Below are positions 11,740 to 22,597 of a stretch of DNA of 64,000 nucleotides, in pieces (within the stretch, counting starts at the first letter, position 1; each line of letters begins with the position of its first letter). The position numbers and the translations under genes were made by a program. Under the pieces are notes generated by a model. It ran no database searches and was not told the origin of the DNA. It saw only the letters and a program-made list of their open reading frames with translations. This stretch comes from Vanilla planifolia (Eukaryota > Streptophyta > Magnoliopsida > Asparagales > Orchidaceae), in NCBI GenBank assembly GCA_023846275.1, contig JAIUJO010000142.1, positions 1,190,409-1,254,408 on the forward strand, written 5' to 3'.

Positions 11740-12460
11740 AAACATGGAGAGTGCTAGACCTTCTAATTCATGGGTAGATTACTTTGAGAGGAGGAAACAA
11801 TCAAAGCAATCTAATGAAACCATACCTTATCTTTGTTGTTCGTTTTGAGCCAAGGTTGAGTGCTTATAGTTGATTGAACATTTACAACTTGGTCCAAAAT
11901 GCATGGGTGACTGCATTGTTGAGATGGGTGTTTGGTATGTGACCAAGATCCATGTTTGGCAATGATTTATGGTTTGAAAGAGTGGTGCATCTACCCTAGG
12001 CTCAGAACTATAATCGCAATACTCTCCTGCAATGCCATACGAAATTTGTGCAGTTTAATAATTCGAGATTTTACATGCAGTTACGTTGTGGAAGAACAAG
12101 AGGTTGCATGGGGAGACTTAACATGGGCTCGAATCCCTTCAAGGTGATATGGAAAGTGAAAGTTCTACCTAGGGTGCATCTTTTTCTTTGGTGTCTAGTC
12201 AGGGATCATCTCCCTACGACATTGTGTATGGCACGTAGGAGATTGGCTGAAAGCAGCAACTGCATATGGGGATGTAATGCTGCTGAGTTGTCATAGCATA
12301 TCTTGTAGGAGTGCCCGCAGGTGTTTTGGAGCGATTGCCAGATGTGTGGGGTTATGGTTGGGCTTGGCCTTCTTTCTAGCATGCACAGTGGGGTGCCCTT
12401 CATGCAACATTTTCTTGAGTATGTGGGGTTGCCCGTGTGACGACAAGACGACAGCATGAT
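11740..12460 (+). pseudogene. LINE 4 ORF2 3' part with zf-RVT, upstream of solo LTR
   Basis: C-terminal region of a plant LINE ORF2. The open frame 12048-12296 contains VIWKVKVLPRVHLFLWCLVR followed by DHLPTTLCMARRRL. This matches the zf-RVT domain consensus WKLxVLPRVxxFLWRLxRDxLPTxxxLxRR. After two stops the frame goes on with ECPQVFWSDCQ, matching the HLFxxCPxxxxVW ending. The reading is interrupted at 12460 by the solo LTR and resumes with RNase H after 15419. Base composition is noticeably more GC-rich than the older LINEs at 1-4340 and 38200-43370, suggesting a younger element. Confidence 0.8.
12456..12460 (+). repeat. Target-site duplication, left (ATGAT)
   Basis: ATGAT directly precedes the TGTTACACCC terminus and is repeated directly after the TATAACA terminus at 15415-15419. 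Five base pairs is the usual duplication made by LTR retrotransposon integrase. Confidence 0.9.
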
Positions 12461-12492
12461 TGTTACACCCCATATTTTCTAGGCTGATTTTG

Positions 12493-12498
<6 letters not shown>

Positions 12499-12523
<25 letters not shown>

Positions 12524-12525
12524 TG
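12499..12525. repeat. Poly(T) tract inside solo LTR
   Basis: Uninterrupted T run about 40 bp inside the left end of the LTR. In the element's own orientation this is poly(A) close to the 3' end of U5. Such tracts are prone to length change. Confidence 0.9.
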
Positions 12526-13459
12526 CATATAGACAGCTCAGATCGTCCCATACCAACCTGAGTAGCCTACGAAAAACATAGGATATAACACATCATTACA
12601 CACCTACTTTCCTTAACAATGTGAATCCCATCTCTCGGGTACACCGTCAAATCAGGTTCATGACTCCTGAATTAACAGATGGACTCGCGCAATGTTACTC
12701 CTAGTAGACCCAATACTCTTAACCCATACCGATAGGAGAACCGGTCTAATAGAAGTCTGAACCCCCAATGTTAAGTTCCATAGTCATGTAATGACCTCAC
12801 CATCAAAAATAAAATACATAACATCCTCAGATAAAATATAGCACTCTACACACTATACCATCAAGATAATAAAGTAAAACAGTGAATGGAAACTACATCA
12901 CAAAAATAAGATCCAAGTCCAACAAATACAATATCATCCAACTAGATACATAAGTCAGAATTACCCTCACATAATACAAGACATAAAAATAACAGTCTCA
13001 CTGAATACATCCAACAGCAACTGTCAACTAATCAGAATATCTCAAAAATCACAGATCAGATCTGCTCCACTAGCCTACTGATCACGATCCCACCTAAAGC
13101 TGGGTGGCGTCAAGTCTGCCGAGCCACTGGAAAAATATAGATAAAAAGGGAATGAGCTACGCCCAGTAGGAAAGACAGCTAGTAAAAACTCACATGCAAA
13201 AGAAGGATAATAGCAAGAGTATAGGAATACAGCATAACAATGTAGGGTGGAAAGGCACTCTCAGTCCCAGACTCCGACCAACCACAGTCACCCCCAGTCA
13301 CACCAGAGTAGCTCTCCTCTGGGCTTCCAGGTAGCGTGCCAGTGGGAACGCCCATCTCGAAACACGCATGGCGCCTAAGCACCCGACACCGCAACGTCTC
13401 TCGTCAATCAATCTCCTGGAGACTATAGACAGATCCAGTCACAAATCTCTAGCCAACGT

Positions 13460-13558
13460 GAGACACCCCTGCCACCCTAAGGCGCGCAGGCCTACACACT
13501 TGGCTAGCCACTGCGAGACACCCCTGCCACCCTCAGGTGCGCAGGCCTACACACATGG
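13460..13558. repeat. 55-bp tandem repeat, about two copies, in solo LTR
   Basis: The unit beginning gagacacccctgccaccct starts at 13460 and again at 13515, and both copies run on through gcgcaggcctacacac. Only a few differences separate the copies. It lies in the presumed R-U5 part of the LTR. Confidence 0.85.
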
Positions 13559-13974
13559 ACCAGGAGAGATCGACTCAGCCACCGTCCCAAGGAGTCCTCT
13601 ACCAACAACTTCCATAGAAGCTCACGCCCCTACAGTCATTGTCAATCTCTAACTCCAAGATTCGACAACATGTGTCCAGGTACGACAAGGCGCATACCAG
13701 TCCACATGTATACTGTGGAAGCTAAGTCTGAACCGCACAGTTACCTACCACAACTACCCTAAAACATCATATAGGGTCTATAGTAGTCCGATCCAGTATG
13801 CCAATCCATAAAATATGCCAACACTGAGTAAACTGACTCAATCCATGCCATTGCCATCCAAGCAATACAACTATACCAGTTACTGACTGTTCTGGTAGCA
13901 TCCATGTACCATACCTCTGTATGACTGTTTTCAACTGTACTGTCGTCACTGATAACATTTTTCCCTACTTCAGG

Positions 13975-14345
13975 AGAATTTTAAATTCCGTAATCAATTT
14001 CCGTCTTTATCCATTTTTTTCAAATTTCGGAATAGTTTCCGAATTTAAATTCCACATATATCCTTTTTCCAAAAATTCGGAATAATTTCCAAGTTAAATA
14101 TTCTGCAATTTATTTTTCCGAAAATTCGGATTAAATTTCCGAATTAAATTTTCCCATAATCCTTTTTCCGAAATTCGGATTAATTTCCGAATTAAATATT
14201 CTGCATTTTCTTTTTCCAAAAATTCGGGATAAATTTCCGAATTTAATTCCTCCCGTTTAACCTCTTCCGCGCCGCATTAAAATTAAATAAATCATTTCCG
14301 TAAATTCGGAATTAATTTCCGAATTATAAATCCTTCCGCTTCTCT
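13975..14345. repeat. Array of TTCGGAA/TTCCGAA short dyads in solo LTR
   Basis: At roughly 55-70-bp intervals the sequence repeats a small palindrome of the form TTCGGAAT-AATTTCCGAA inside a T-rich context (for example near 14025, 14075, 14122, 14175, 14225 and 14305). Each repeat can form a short hairpin. The array is in the presumed transcribed leader part of the LTR; its role is unknown. Confidence 0.75.
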
Positions 14346-14936
14346 CTCATCCGCGCCAATTTAATTAATAATTGTTAATTAATTAATTTACGATTAATTA
14401 TTAACTAATTAACTAAATCCTAATCCATCTCCTTCCTCCGCCCGGCGCCCGCGAAACCCTAGCCGATGAATTCTCCAGGAAATTCCGTTTTCCCCCGTCG
14501 ATTTCCAGCGACCGAGATCAAGGAGAACAAATTCCTAACATGCTCCTAACCATTAACAAATTTTTCGGCGAAATGGGAAATTTTCGATAAAATCCGAAAT
14601 TTGCAAAAGACACCAATTAGCATTCAATTAAATCCGATTTTTCATCCACATGCTTGTTTTCATTAAGCAAAATATTCCATGCTTTTAATTTTCTACTAAA
14701 TAACTAATTTAAACTGAATTTCCTACCTCAAAGACGCCGGCGATGGTGGACCTCGTCCGCAGCTCGCCGCAGCTCCTCACCGAACGAACCCGGTATCAAT
14801 CGACTCTCCTCGGTCCCGGGAATCTCCAGGCACAAAAAGCCCCTTGCCAGGCTGCCGGAATCACGCGCCGTACGCCGGAAAACTTCCTCTCTATCGGTCG
14901 GTCGAACGAAACCCTAATCGATGTATTTCACGAGGG

Positions 14937-14943
14937 TTTTATA
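14937..14943 (-). promoter_or_regulatory. TATA box of the solo LTR
   Basis: TATAAAA on the minus strand, within GAATATAAAACCCTCG. Its position about 475 bp from the element's 5' terminus at 15414 fits a U3 promoter. Transcription would start about 30 bp further left, near 14905. Confidence 0.7.
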
Positions 14944-14952
14944 TTCCTGGCC

Positions 14953-15052
14953 GACACGGTGAGCACCCGATACGCGCTGTTGACACGCTTTCAACACGGT
15001 AAGCACCCGATACGCGTTGTCGACACGCTATCGACACGGTAAGCACCCGATC
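14953..15052. repeat. 40-bp tandem repeats immediately upstream of the LTR TATA box
   Basis: The motif acacggtRagcacccgat recurs starting near 14953, 14993 and 15033, a period of 40 bp with about 2.5 copies. In the element's orientation these lie directly upstream of the TATA box, the usual place for LTR enhancer repeats. They are GC- and CpG-rich (cacgg, gatacgcg). Confidence 0.85.
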
Positions 15053-15414
15053 AGCCGGTTCAATCCCAACCGTCGATCACGACCGTCCGATCCGCTTATC
15101 AGAACGCACGCGCAAACTCACTCGGCGAACCGCCTCCGCTGAACCGTTCCGGTCCGGTTCACTCGCGGTAAAAACCAATTTCCGGTTTACTTTAAATGGA
15201 TTTTTTTCGAATTTCTAAAAATCCAATAAATATAATTAAACAGGGAAAATTACTTAAAATTTACCTCGGTGCTCCGGAAAATCCCCAGAAATTTCAGAAA
15301 TTCCAATAGCCTCCAATTGAACTCCTGGCTCATCCTACTGTCGATCTGAAATCATCCAAGCCAAAAATTAATTTATTAAAGATTTACATAAAAATTTTTT
15401 TACTGGGTATAACA

Positions 15415-15419
15415 ATGAT
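15415..15419 (+). repeat. Target-site duplication, right (ATGAT)
   Basis: Directly follows the TATAACA terminus and matches 12456-12460 exactly. Confidence 0.9.
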
Positions 15420-16035
15420 GCATGCAACAACTTTAGCAACAAGGATGTATTACATCTGGGAGATTTGAAAGGTGAAGAAGCACTGCAAATGTATCACTAA
15501 CAGTATCACTATTATGTAGAAGATGCAGATTGAGGTCGCAATGCACTGCAAAGCTCGCCCATCCAAGGTTTGCTGGAACTCATGTAGTTCTTCTTAGCTG
15601 ATGGTAGCCCAAAATTGGGTTCCCCCTACTAGATGGATAAAAATTAACTATGACACTAATATTGTTGATGATCTAATGGGCCTTAGCTTTGTGGTAATGG
15701 ATCACATAGGGAAGCAATTGCTGGTGATCAGAAGGAGAGTTTTTATATGGCATGTGTGGCCATGGAAGTTCAAGCCATGCCTGAGGCTCTTGAGTCGATG
15801 AGGAGAACGCTCTTGGAGCTTAGGTCAATTGAGATTTAAACAGATTCAATGCTCGCGATGCAAGAGGTGCACACTACTATAATTCATGTGCCCGTGGGAG
15901 GTTCTTTTGCAAAGGCGATTCTGTATGATCAGGGCCTCGACGTGCTAACCATATCTCATATTTAGAGAGAGGGCAATGTGCCGATAGATTGGGCTGTGAG
16001 TGCTGCCGGTCGCTCTAACTTTGCTTAGGGTTGGG
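15420..16035 (+). pseudogene. LINE 4 RNase H domain, downstream of solo LTR
   Basis: C-terminal RNase H of a plant LINE ORF2. The open frame 15601-15801 contains WVPPTRWIKINYDTNIVDD and GLSFVVMDHIGKQLLVI, matching WxPPxxGWIKINxDGSxxxxxxGxGFVIRDxxG. After a frameshift near 15747 another frame reads MEVQAMPEALESMRRTLLEL, TDSMLAM and REGNVPIDWAVSAAG. The four acidic positions (Asp of NYD, Glu of MEV, Asp of TDS, Asp of IDW) are all still present, although stops interrupt the frame. It continues the LINE broken at 12460. Confidence 0.85.
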
Positions 16036-19015
16036 GAATGCCCCTCCCTACCCCTCTCCTTAAACTCTTAATCTCTGATTTTCTATTTGATCTTGCTTAG
16101 AAAATTCTACGTTAGGCAGTTTTCATCTTTTTAAATTAAAGAATGGTGTTTCGGGGCAAGACTTTAGTGCTGAAAATAAGACTGATGCTAGTCCCACATT
16201 GACGAAAAGAAACGTAGTTTTCTTCATACAATACCATTAATGGGTGCATAATAAATGTGTGGTTGGGGTTTCATCGTCTGTACCACACTTATGCTTATAT
16301 GTAATTTCATGGTTATGGTTTTGACTTGTTCTGCACTTGCTTAGCCCTAATCAATCCTCTATCTCATCTCAATAATATTCATGAATGCATCCTAACAAAT
16401 TTTTGGGCTAACAAGGCTAGTTTTCAACAGGTGTCCTCATATGATGCTTCCAGGCTCAATTGGCTTGGTTGGCCCAAGTACTTTGTACTAGGTGATATTG
16501 GGGTGTGACTTCAATTTTTTTTATTTAGGAAAATTTAATTGAATTAATTTTTTAGTTTACACAATGTTTATTAATTAACAAAAAATTTTGCAAAGATGTA
16601 ATTGATGGATTTAATAAAAAAAAGAATTGATAAAAAATAAAATCTGATAAGTTTCTTAAAGCATGAAAAAATTGAGTAAATTAGATACTTAAATTACGAT
16701 TTGAAACTAATTAAAGATGGGCATTATAATCAACAAGCTGATTATCTATTTTATAATAAGAAAACTCTTTACAATTTTGATACATATATCTTGAATCCTT
16801 GAATTTTATTGAATACTCCAAAGTACTTTGAATATCTTTCATTCATTATCTTGAAAGGTATATGACTTTTTCTTTAAAATTAAATCTTGTTATCCCTAAC
16901 AAAGCCCATTAGGATAAAATGGTAAACATTTAAGGCATAACTCATCAAACACAAATGTAACCAAAGTAAATATCATTAGATGCACTTATTGGATCAAGAA
17001 AATGACACCAAAATTCTTCAAATAATTTTAGAACACCATATAACTCACAAATCCGTATTTAATTTAGTATGAATGTACTAGCAATAGAGTAAATAACATT
17101 AGACAAATCCAAGGGTGGCTAACTCTAAACTATACAGTTATTACATAATGTAAGAAAACTCTTACAAAGTCATAATGATCTATCATTGATGCAATGTGGG
17201 AATAAAACCCATATCATTTTCACATGGCTGTAATTAAAATAGTGGGAGATATTTTGATAACTTATTACATAATTATGTGATCTAATAATTGCATTAACAT
17301 CAACCTTTAAATTCCTAATTAGTTCTATCATACAATTGCTAAATTTTGTGATCTAAATATCAAATATAAATCCAAACATAACATCCCAATTTAAAAATAA
17401 AAGCCCAAATAATATCCTAATTTCTATGCATAGCTTATTTAATTTAGTCATGAAATCATGCATGTTGGTATAAAGTAGTTACGGAGGCTACTAATGGAGT
17501 AGCTCCTACATAACTGCGCTTTTAATTATTATTTTGAGCTATTAACATTCTTATAATTTATTATTATTATGTAATCAATCAATTTGGAAAATATTTTTCA
17601 CCATTGAAATTTTTATAAATATGTTAATTCTTAGAAAAGTTAACTAATGAAATTTTTACAAAATTTGAAGAAAATTTTTCATGTCATGATATTCAAGTTA
17701 TTTACACCTAGTACTCATTCTCACTTCCTTATGTTGTGTCCTTCAATCATCAAACACCAAATCATAATTTATTTCTCCAATCAATAAAGTTCTGAATTTT
17801 CTGTATTTATAATTAATTCAATTAAAAAACCTTTTGTCAAATTAGGCATTTTTCAATCATTGGTTTTTTATTTGTGTTAATTTCTTTTTTTTTGAGTGAA
17901 TTGTTTTTTTTCATATTAATTATGTTATAGGACATAATAGCTTTTATTCTTTTTTTATTAATGTAAGAGTGTCCCCTAAACTTCTTATGGTGAAAATCTT
18001 ATATTTGCTGTGGTAGTGTTACTTGATTTTTTCTCGGAGTATGTGTATGTGTTTTTTAAATCAAAGAAACTAATAATAATTCATGTATATTTTTTTATTT
18101 TTTATTTTTTTCTTAATTTTCATAAAAATTTATAATTAAAAAAATCAATGTATTTTAAAAAAAATAATATGTATAAAAGAAAATTATCAATTGTGAATAA
18201 TCACTTTTAAGATATACAGAAGTTTATTAAAAATTACTTTAAACTATTCTTAATTATTTTTTAAGTAATCAAATTTTTTTGTTCGAAGAAACTCGCAATT
18301 ATTTTGCTCAACGACATTACATAGAGTGCATATAGAACTATGCAAATCAGTCTTTTTGTTTAGTTCTATGTCTTTTTTGTAAGATAAAGAAATGAACTAA
18401 TGATCATTGAATTAATTTGGGTCAGGAAATTGATTTTACATGCTTATAATTGTGTTACTCACAGATTGAGTGGTCCAAAATATTGGATAAAATAATAGTA
18501 TCGGCCAATAGATTGTTTGGCAAAACATTTTTAACATAATCTGATGGGTCAAGGATGATTTAAGTAACTTAACTAAAGCAAGGTAAGCAAATTAGAATGT
18601 CAATAAAAGAAGCATATTCCCTACGTGCATCAAATGTGGTGCATACAATGAAAAAAAATATTACCATGCACTTTATTTTCATGATTTCTAAAAAATATGG
18701 AAGTTACAAAAAGTAACATGCACTTTATTTTAATTTATCTATGATAATGCAATAAATACCATATTTTTTGTTTATTATAAGTCAAAATTATTTTATGAAT
18801 AGTATACCACCAATTTGTTTAGTAATGCCATATACTTTGTCAAACTATTTTAGATAAATTGCAATTGCATATTGCAATGGATGTGCATATACAAGATTTA
18901 ATCAAATGATTTATTATTGAAATTGTTTATTCCTTACATAACATAAGGCATATATAATTTTATTTTATGCAATCAAACTAATGAAATAAAGTAATCATGC
19001 TAAAAAGTGCATAAA
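16036..19015. other. AT-rich intergenic DNA, no gene
   Basis: The first 450 bp may be the 3' tail of LINE 4; no poly(A) end was found. The short frame at 16326-16508 has no recognisable motif. The rest is AT-rich without repeats visible at this scale, apart from the hairpin at 17477-17515. Confidence 0.5.
17477..17515. repeat. Imperfect hairpin (inverted repeat)
   Basis: The left arm agttacggaggctact and right arm agtagctcctacataact pair across a 5-base centre. The inner stem is CTACT/AGTAG plus GGAG/CTCC with one bulge, and the outer stem is AGTTA/TAACT. GC-rich arms stand out from AT-rich flanks. It could be the remnant of a small foldback element. Confidence 0.6.
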
Positions 19016-19452
19016 TTTCAAAGATATTTAAATATCTTCAATGATTAAATGTTAGTTGCCAAATAAAAGGACGAGTTAGATATGTGTATATGTTTGCATA
19101 TATTGTAATAAAAAAATAATTTTTGCAAAGGTGTTGCATAAAGAAATATGGGAATTAGGAATCATAAAGATATATTATATGAAAATAACTTAAGCTTAAT
19201 AATTTTTGCATATATTGTAATAAAAAAATTATTTTTGCAAAGGTGTTGCATAAAGAAATATGGGTGTTTCAAAGATATTTAAATATCTTCAATGATTAAA
19301 TGTTAGTTGCCAAATAAAAGGACGAGTTAGATATGTGTATATGTTTGCATATATTATAATAAAAAAATAATTTTTGCAAAGGTGTTGCATAAAGAAATAT
19401 GGGAATTAGGAATCATAAAGATATATTATACGAAAATAACTTAAGCTTAATG
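19016..19452. repeat. Recent tandem duplication, A-B / B' / A-B
   Basis: A unit starting tttcaaagatatttaaatat at 19016 and ending cttaagcttaat near 19202 recurs at 19267-19452 with only a few differences. Between them lies a partial copy (19203-19266) containing only the internal gcatatattgtaataaaaaa...gaaatatggg part. The full units are offset by 251 bp. The near-identity indicates a recent event compared with the surrounding decay. No gene lies inside. Confidence 0.95.
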
Positions 19453-20119
19453 TCCTTATCTGCTATAATAGATCCAAAACAATGAGTTCTTTAGGGGCCG
19501 AAGGTTCAAAAAGGTCAAAACGCATTTTAAAGTAACTGGTTCCATATTCTTTTACTTCAAGACCAATAAAGAAAAGACAATTTGGTTATTTTACTTGGAC
19601 TTGAAACGGTAAATGACCATAATCTTTTATTTTCTTGCATCAAAAATTTTTTTAGTCATGTTTTTATTTGGATATTATACAACCAGATTATGAATAATAT
19701 CTAAAAAATAGACATTGTCAAAAAGTTGAGCAACACAAACTCTAGTTTTAAAAACATTACTTTGTTTTTTATATTTACATAATTAGATGAATTTAATACC
19801 CTTTTTTTAATTTTTATAATCATGAATATTATAACCTTATTTGATTTGGATTTGGTTATAATTCTCTAAATACAATTTCTTACAAATAAATAAGTTATAG
19901 TAGTTTCTTTATATATGACAATCATGTTTTGTTTATCTTTTTGGCTTAGTGCAAAACAAATGTCTAGTTTTCTTATTAGTAAATGCACATTTTTCAAGTA
20001 TTTGTTCGTTAATCATCCTTTATATTTTGAATATTATATAATTTTTTCAAAACATTTTTTAGGCTATTTGAAAAATTATGTTAAATAATTTGAAGCTCAT
20101 ATACATTTGGCAAAAGCTT
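19453..20119. other. AT-rich spacer, no gene
   Basis: No recognised gene or further repeat between the tandem duplication and the inverted-repeat copy B. Confidence 0.5.
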
Positions 20120-21170
20120 ATTACTTTCTTTTTTTCCTAAAAAAATTTATAACTTATGATGCAAATAAAAAATATAATATAAGAAAACTTTTAATAATTA
20201 AATTGTTATGTGGTCAAATGCCCATCTCCATATTTGAAAATAATGACAACCATTGATGATGATTCATTGACTAGTTATTAGAACTCTTAAGATGTTATAT
20301 TAGACAAATATATTATATCTACACCTTTGCCATAAGATGACGTCTCACATTATCACATCAAACAAATGTACTTCATGAATGCTTCATTATTCATTTAGTA
20401 TGCTAGATGTCATACAATAACTATCTGTGCTTCTCAGTTGAATTCTAAAATATTGTATAACATTAATAATTTGATGTAACAATCAAGAAACGTTGTAGTG
20501 CTTAGCATTGAAAAAATTTTATTTTAAAAAATAAAATTGTTGGTGGCATTTTACATTATGTTATTACCAATAAAGATACCATAAGGGCTCATAATTATGA
20601 AGTTTTGATAATAATAAAATATATTTCTTTCTAAAACTTTTATGGTATAAAAAATTAATTTCATATAAACTTTAAAATATTACCCAATATCAAAGAATTT
20701 TGTTTTTTGTATCCATTTAAAAGATAATTGACTTTCTATGAACAAAAACTATACCTAAAAATTGTAATTCCAATGAATAATTAATTTGATAATACAAATA
20801 AGACAAGTAAAAATATATTAAAAAAATATCATCAATATAATTAATTATAAAAATAATAAAAACATAAATCATTAGCACAATAAATGAATAATAAACCTTT
20901 TTATTTTGCAATCCAAAAACACCCACAAGGCAAATAAAGAATGTTTAAACTTAAAACTTATGTAAAAAAACGTTTTAATATAATAAATTTTTAAATAGAT
21001 AAATGTTGTATTATAAAAGGTGTCAAAAAACTTTAGTGATAGCAAATAAATATATTTTTTTAAAAAAAAAATTAAAAAAAACAAAGTGATAATCCTTGAA
21101 AAAATAAATAAAATAATAAATTAGTGGTCATTGTCTTATATAATTTTGGATGACATTGTGATATTAGACA
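20120..21170 (-). repeat. AT-rich dispersed repeat, copy B (inverted partner of 4430-5500)
   Basis: Read on the minus strand this aligns with 4430-5500 over about 1 kb. Landmarks are ctttaataattaaattgt near 20188, attagacaaatatattat near 20300, cacctttgccat near 20322, ttattaccaataaagata near 20561 and the tagtggtca block near 21122. The frames at 20717-21084 are low-complexity translations of this repeat and not genes. Confidence 0.7.
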
Positions 21171-22541
21171 AGCAGAAACTTATGGTTACGTCAGTTTGTA
21201 CTTCCTCTTAATGTTGAATATACTTCTCATTATTAGTGTCAACTCTAAAACAATATTAAAAAGACAAATTAAGCACTATCTAAATATGATTTATCCACTA
21301 ATATCCATTTTTTCATATCTTTAATTTTGAAGAAATAGACTTATTTATTACATTTTTCTTTGAAATATCATATTTATAATTTTTTTGTTAGTATTTATGT
21401 TTTTGTTAGGATAACAATAACTTATTTTTTACATTTTATATATTTGAAGTTATTTCTTGTTCTAATCTTTTTTATCATCTTAAAATATTTTATATTTTCT
21501 ACATATAAGCATTTTTTATGATATTGCCCACTCTATTAAATCATTTTAACATTTTATATTGTTAATCATTTTATATTTTTAAATCCAAAAACGTCTTTTA
21601 TAATATTTGCTAGAACATAGAAAAAGACACCTCGATTTGTTTCGATAGAATTTGACAAATAATTATTATTTTATTTATTTATTTATTATTAAAATTATTT
21701 CTTATTTTTTTTAAATTTTTTAATATATATTGTCATATTTTTAATATTTTGAATGATATTTCAATTTTTTTCTAAATCAATTACCCTTTTAATTTAATCC
21801 TTTTAAATATTTACAAATAATGAAGTCTAATTTTTAATTTGTTTGTTTTTAATATTGTATACAATGGAAAGTCATACAAAGCATACACTATTGAACTATT
21901 TAGCAAATAATATACCCATTTTTAATGTTAGAAATTTTTGGTCAAGGGTTTTCTTTATTTGTATGTTCTGTTTTTCGTTTAATTGTCTAGCAGGCTTTTT
22001 AAAATATGAGTATAAAAGGAAAAACAATTGATAATAATATTTTTTGGATACGAAATTTCAAATTTGTTTAATTTAAATAAAAGTATGCAATTAAGAAAAT
22101 GATTTATGTTAGAAATTGTTTAATGTTTTAAAAACTGTCTTAATATATTAAAAAGTTCTCAATAAAGCACAATAATTGAAAATAAACTATTATAAACTAA
22201 AATTGTAACTTAAAAACTAAATCAATATACATTGAAAATTGTATTAATTTTATATATCTGATACATTATGATAATACATCAAAACTATTATAATGAGTTT
22301 TAAAAATTATCATTATAGAACTTAAGAATTTAGTGTTATTAAATAAAATGTTTATATTTTTAATAAATGATATAGTAAGAATTTAGAAATAATGAACAAA
22401 GCAACAAAGATAAATAATATACAAGTATAAAAAACACAAAACATGCAATGATAAAAAAACTATAAATTTTTAAATCTGTTGTATAATGCTTGATGCAAAA
22501 AATATTTAATGTAAAAGCATTTTTAAGCATAATATTTTGAT

Positions 22542-22597
22542 GATAATAATAATAATAATAATAATAGTAATAATAATAATAATAATGATAATAATAT
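22542..22597. repeat. (AAT)n trinucleotide microsatellite
   Basis: Repeated ATA/AAT triplets broken by single changes (gta, tga). Confidence 0.95.

Larger units (their letters stand above)
12461..15414 (-). mobile_element. Solo LTR, 2,954 bp, inserted in LINE 4
   Basis: The ends are TGTTACACCC and GGGTATAACA, a near-perfect 10-bp inverted terminal pair with TG...CA boundaries, flanked by perfect ATGAT duplications. No gag or pol is present, so the element has been reduced to one LTR by recombination. A TATAAAA box reads on the minus strand (14937-14943), so the LTR is transcribed leftward; U3 is about 0.5 kb and R-U5 about 2.4 kb. GC and CpG content are far above the surroundings, and the block carries several internal repeats. 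The great length and TGTTAYACCC ends recall plant Ty3/gypsy chromoviruses of the Del/Tekay type, but that family is an inference. Confidence 0.9.

Noticed and set aside
13179..13958. Several open frames of 60-95 residues on both strands (13179-13394, 13368-13652, 13767-13958)
   Set aside because: Chance frames in GC-richer LTR sequence with fewer stop codons; they include the 55-bp tandem repeat and show no family motif.
14743..15042. 99-residue plus-strand open frame
   Set aside because: It lies inside the U3/R region of the solo LTR, covers the 40-bp tandem repeats and TATA box on the opposite strand, and has no domain.
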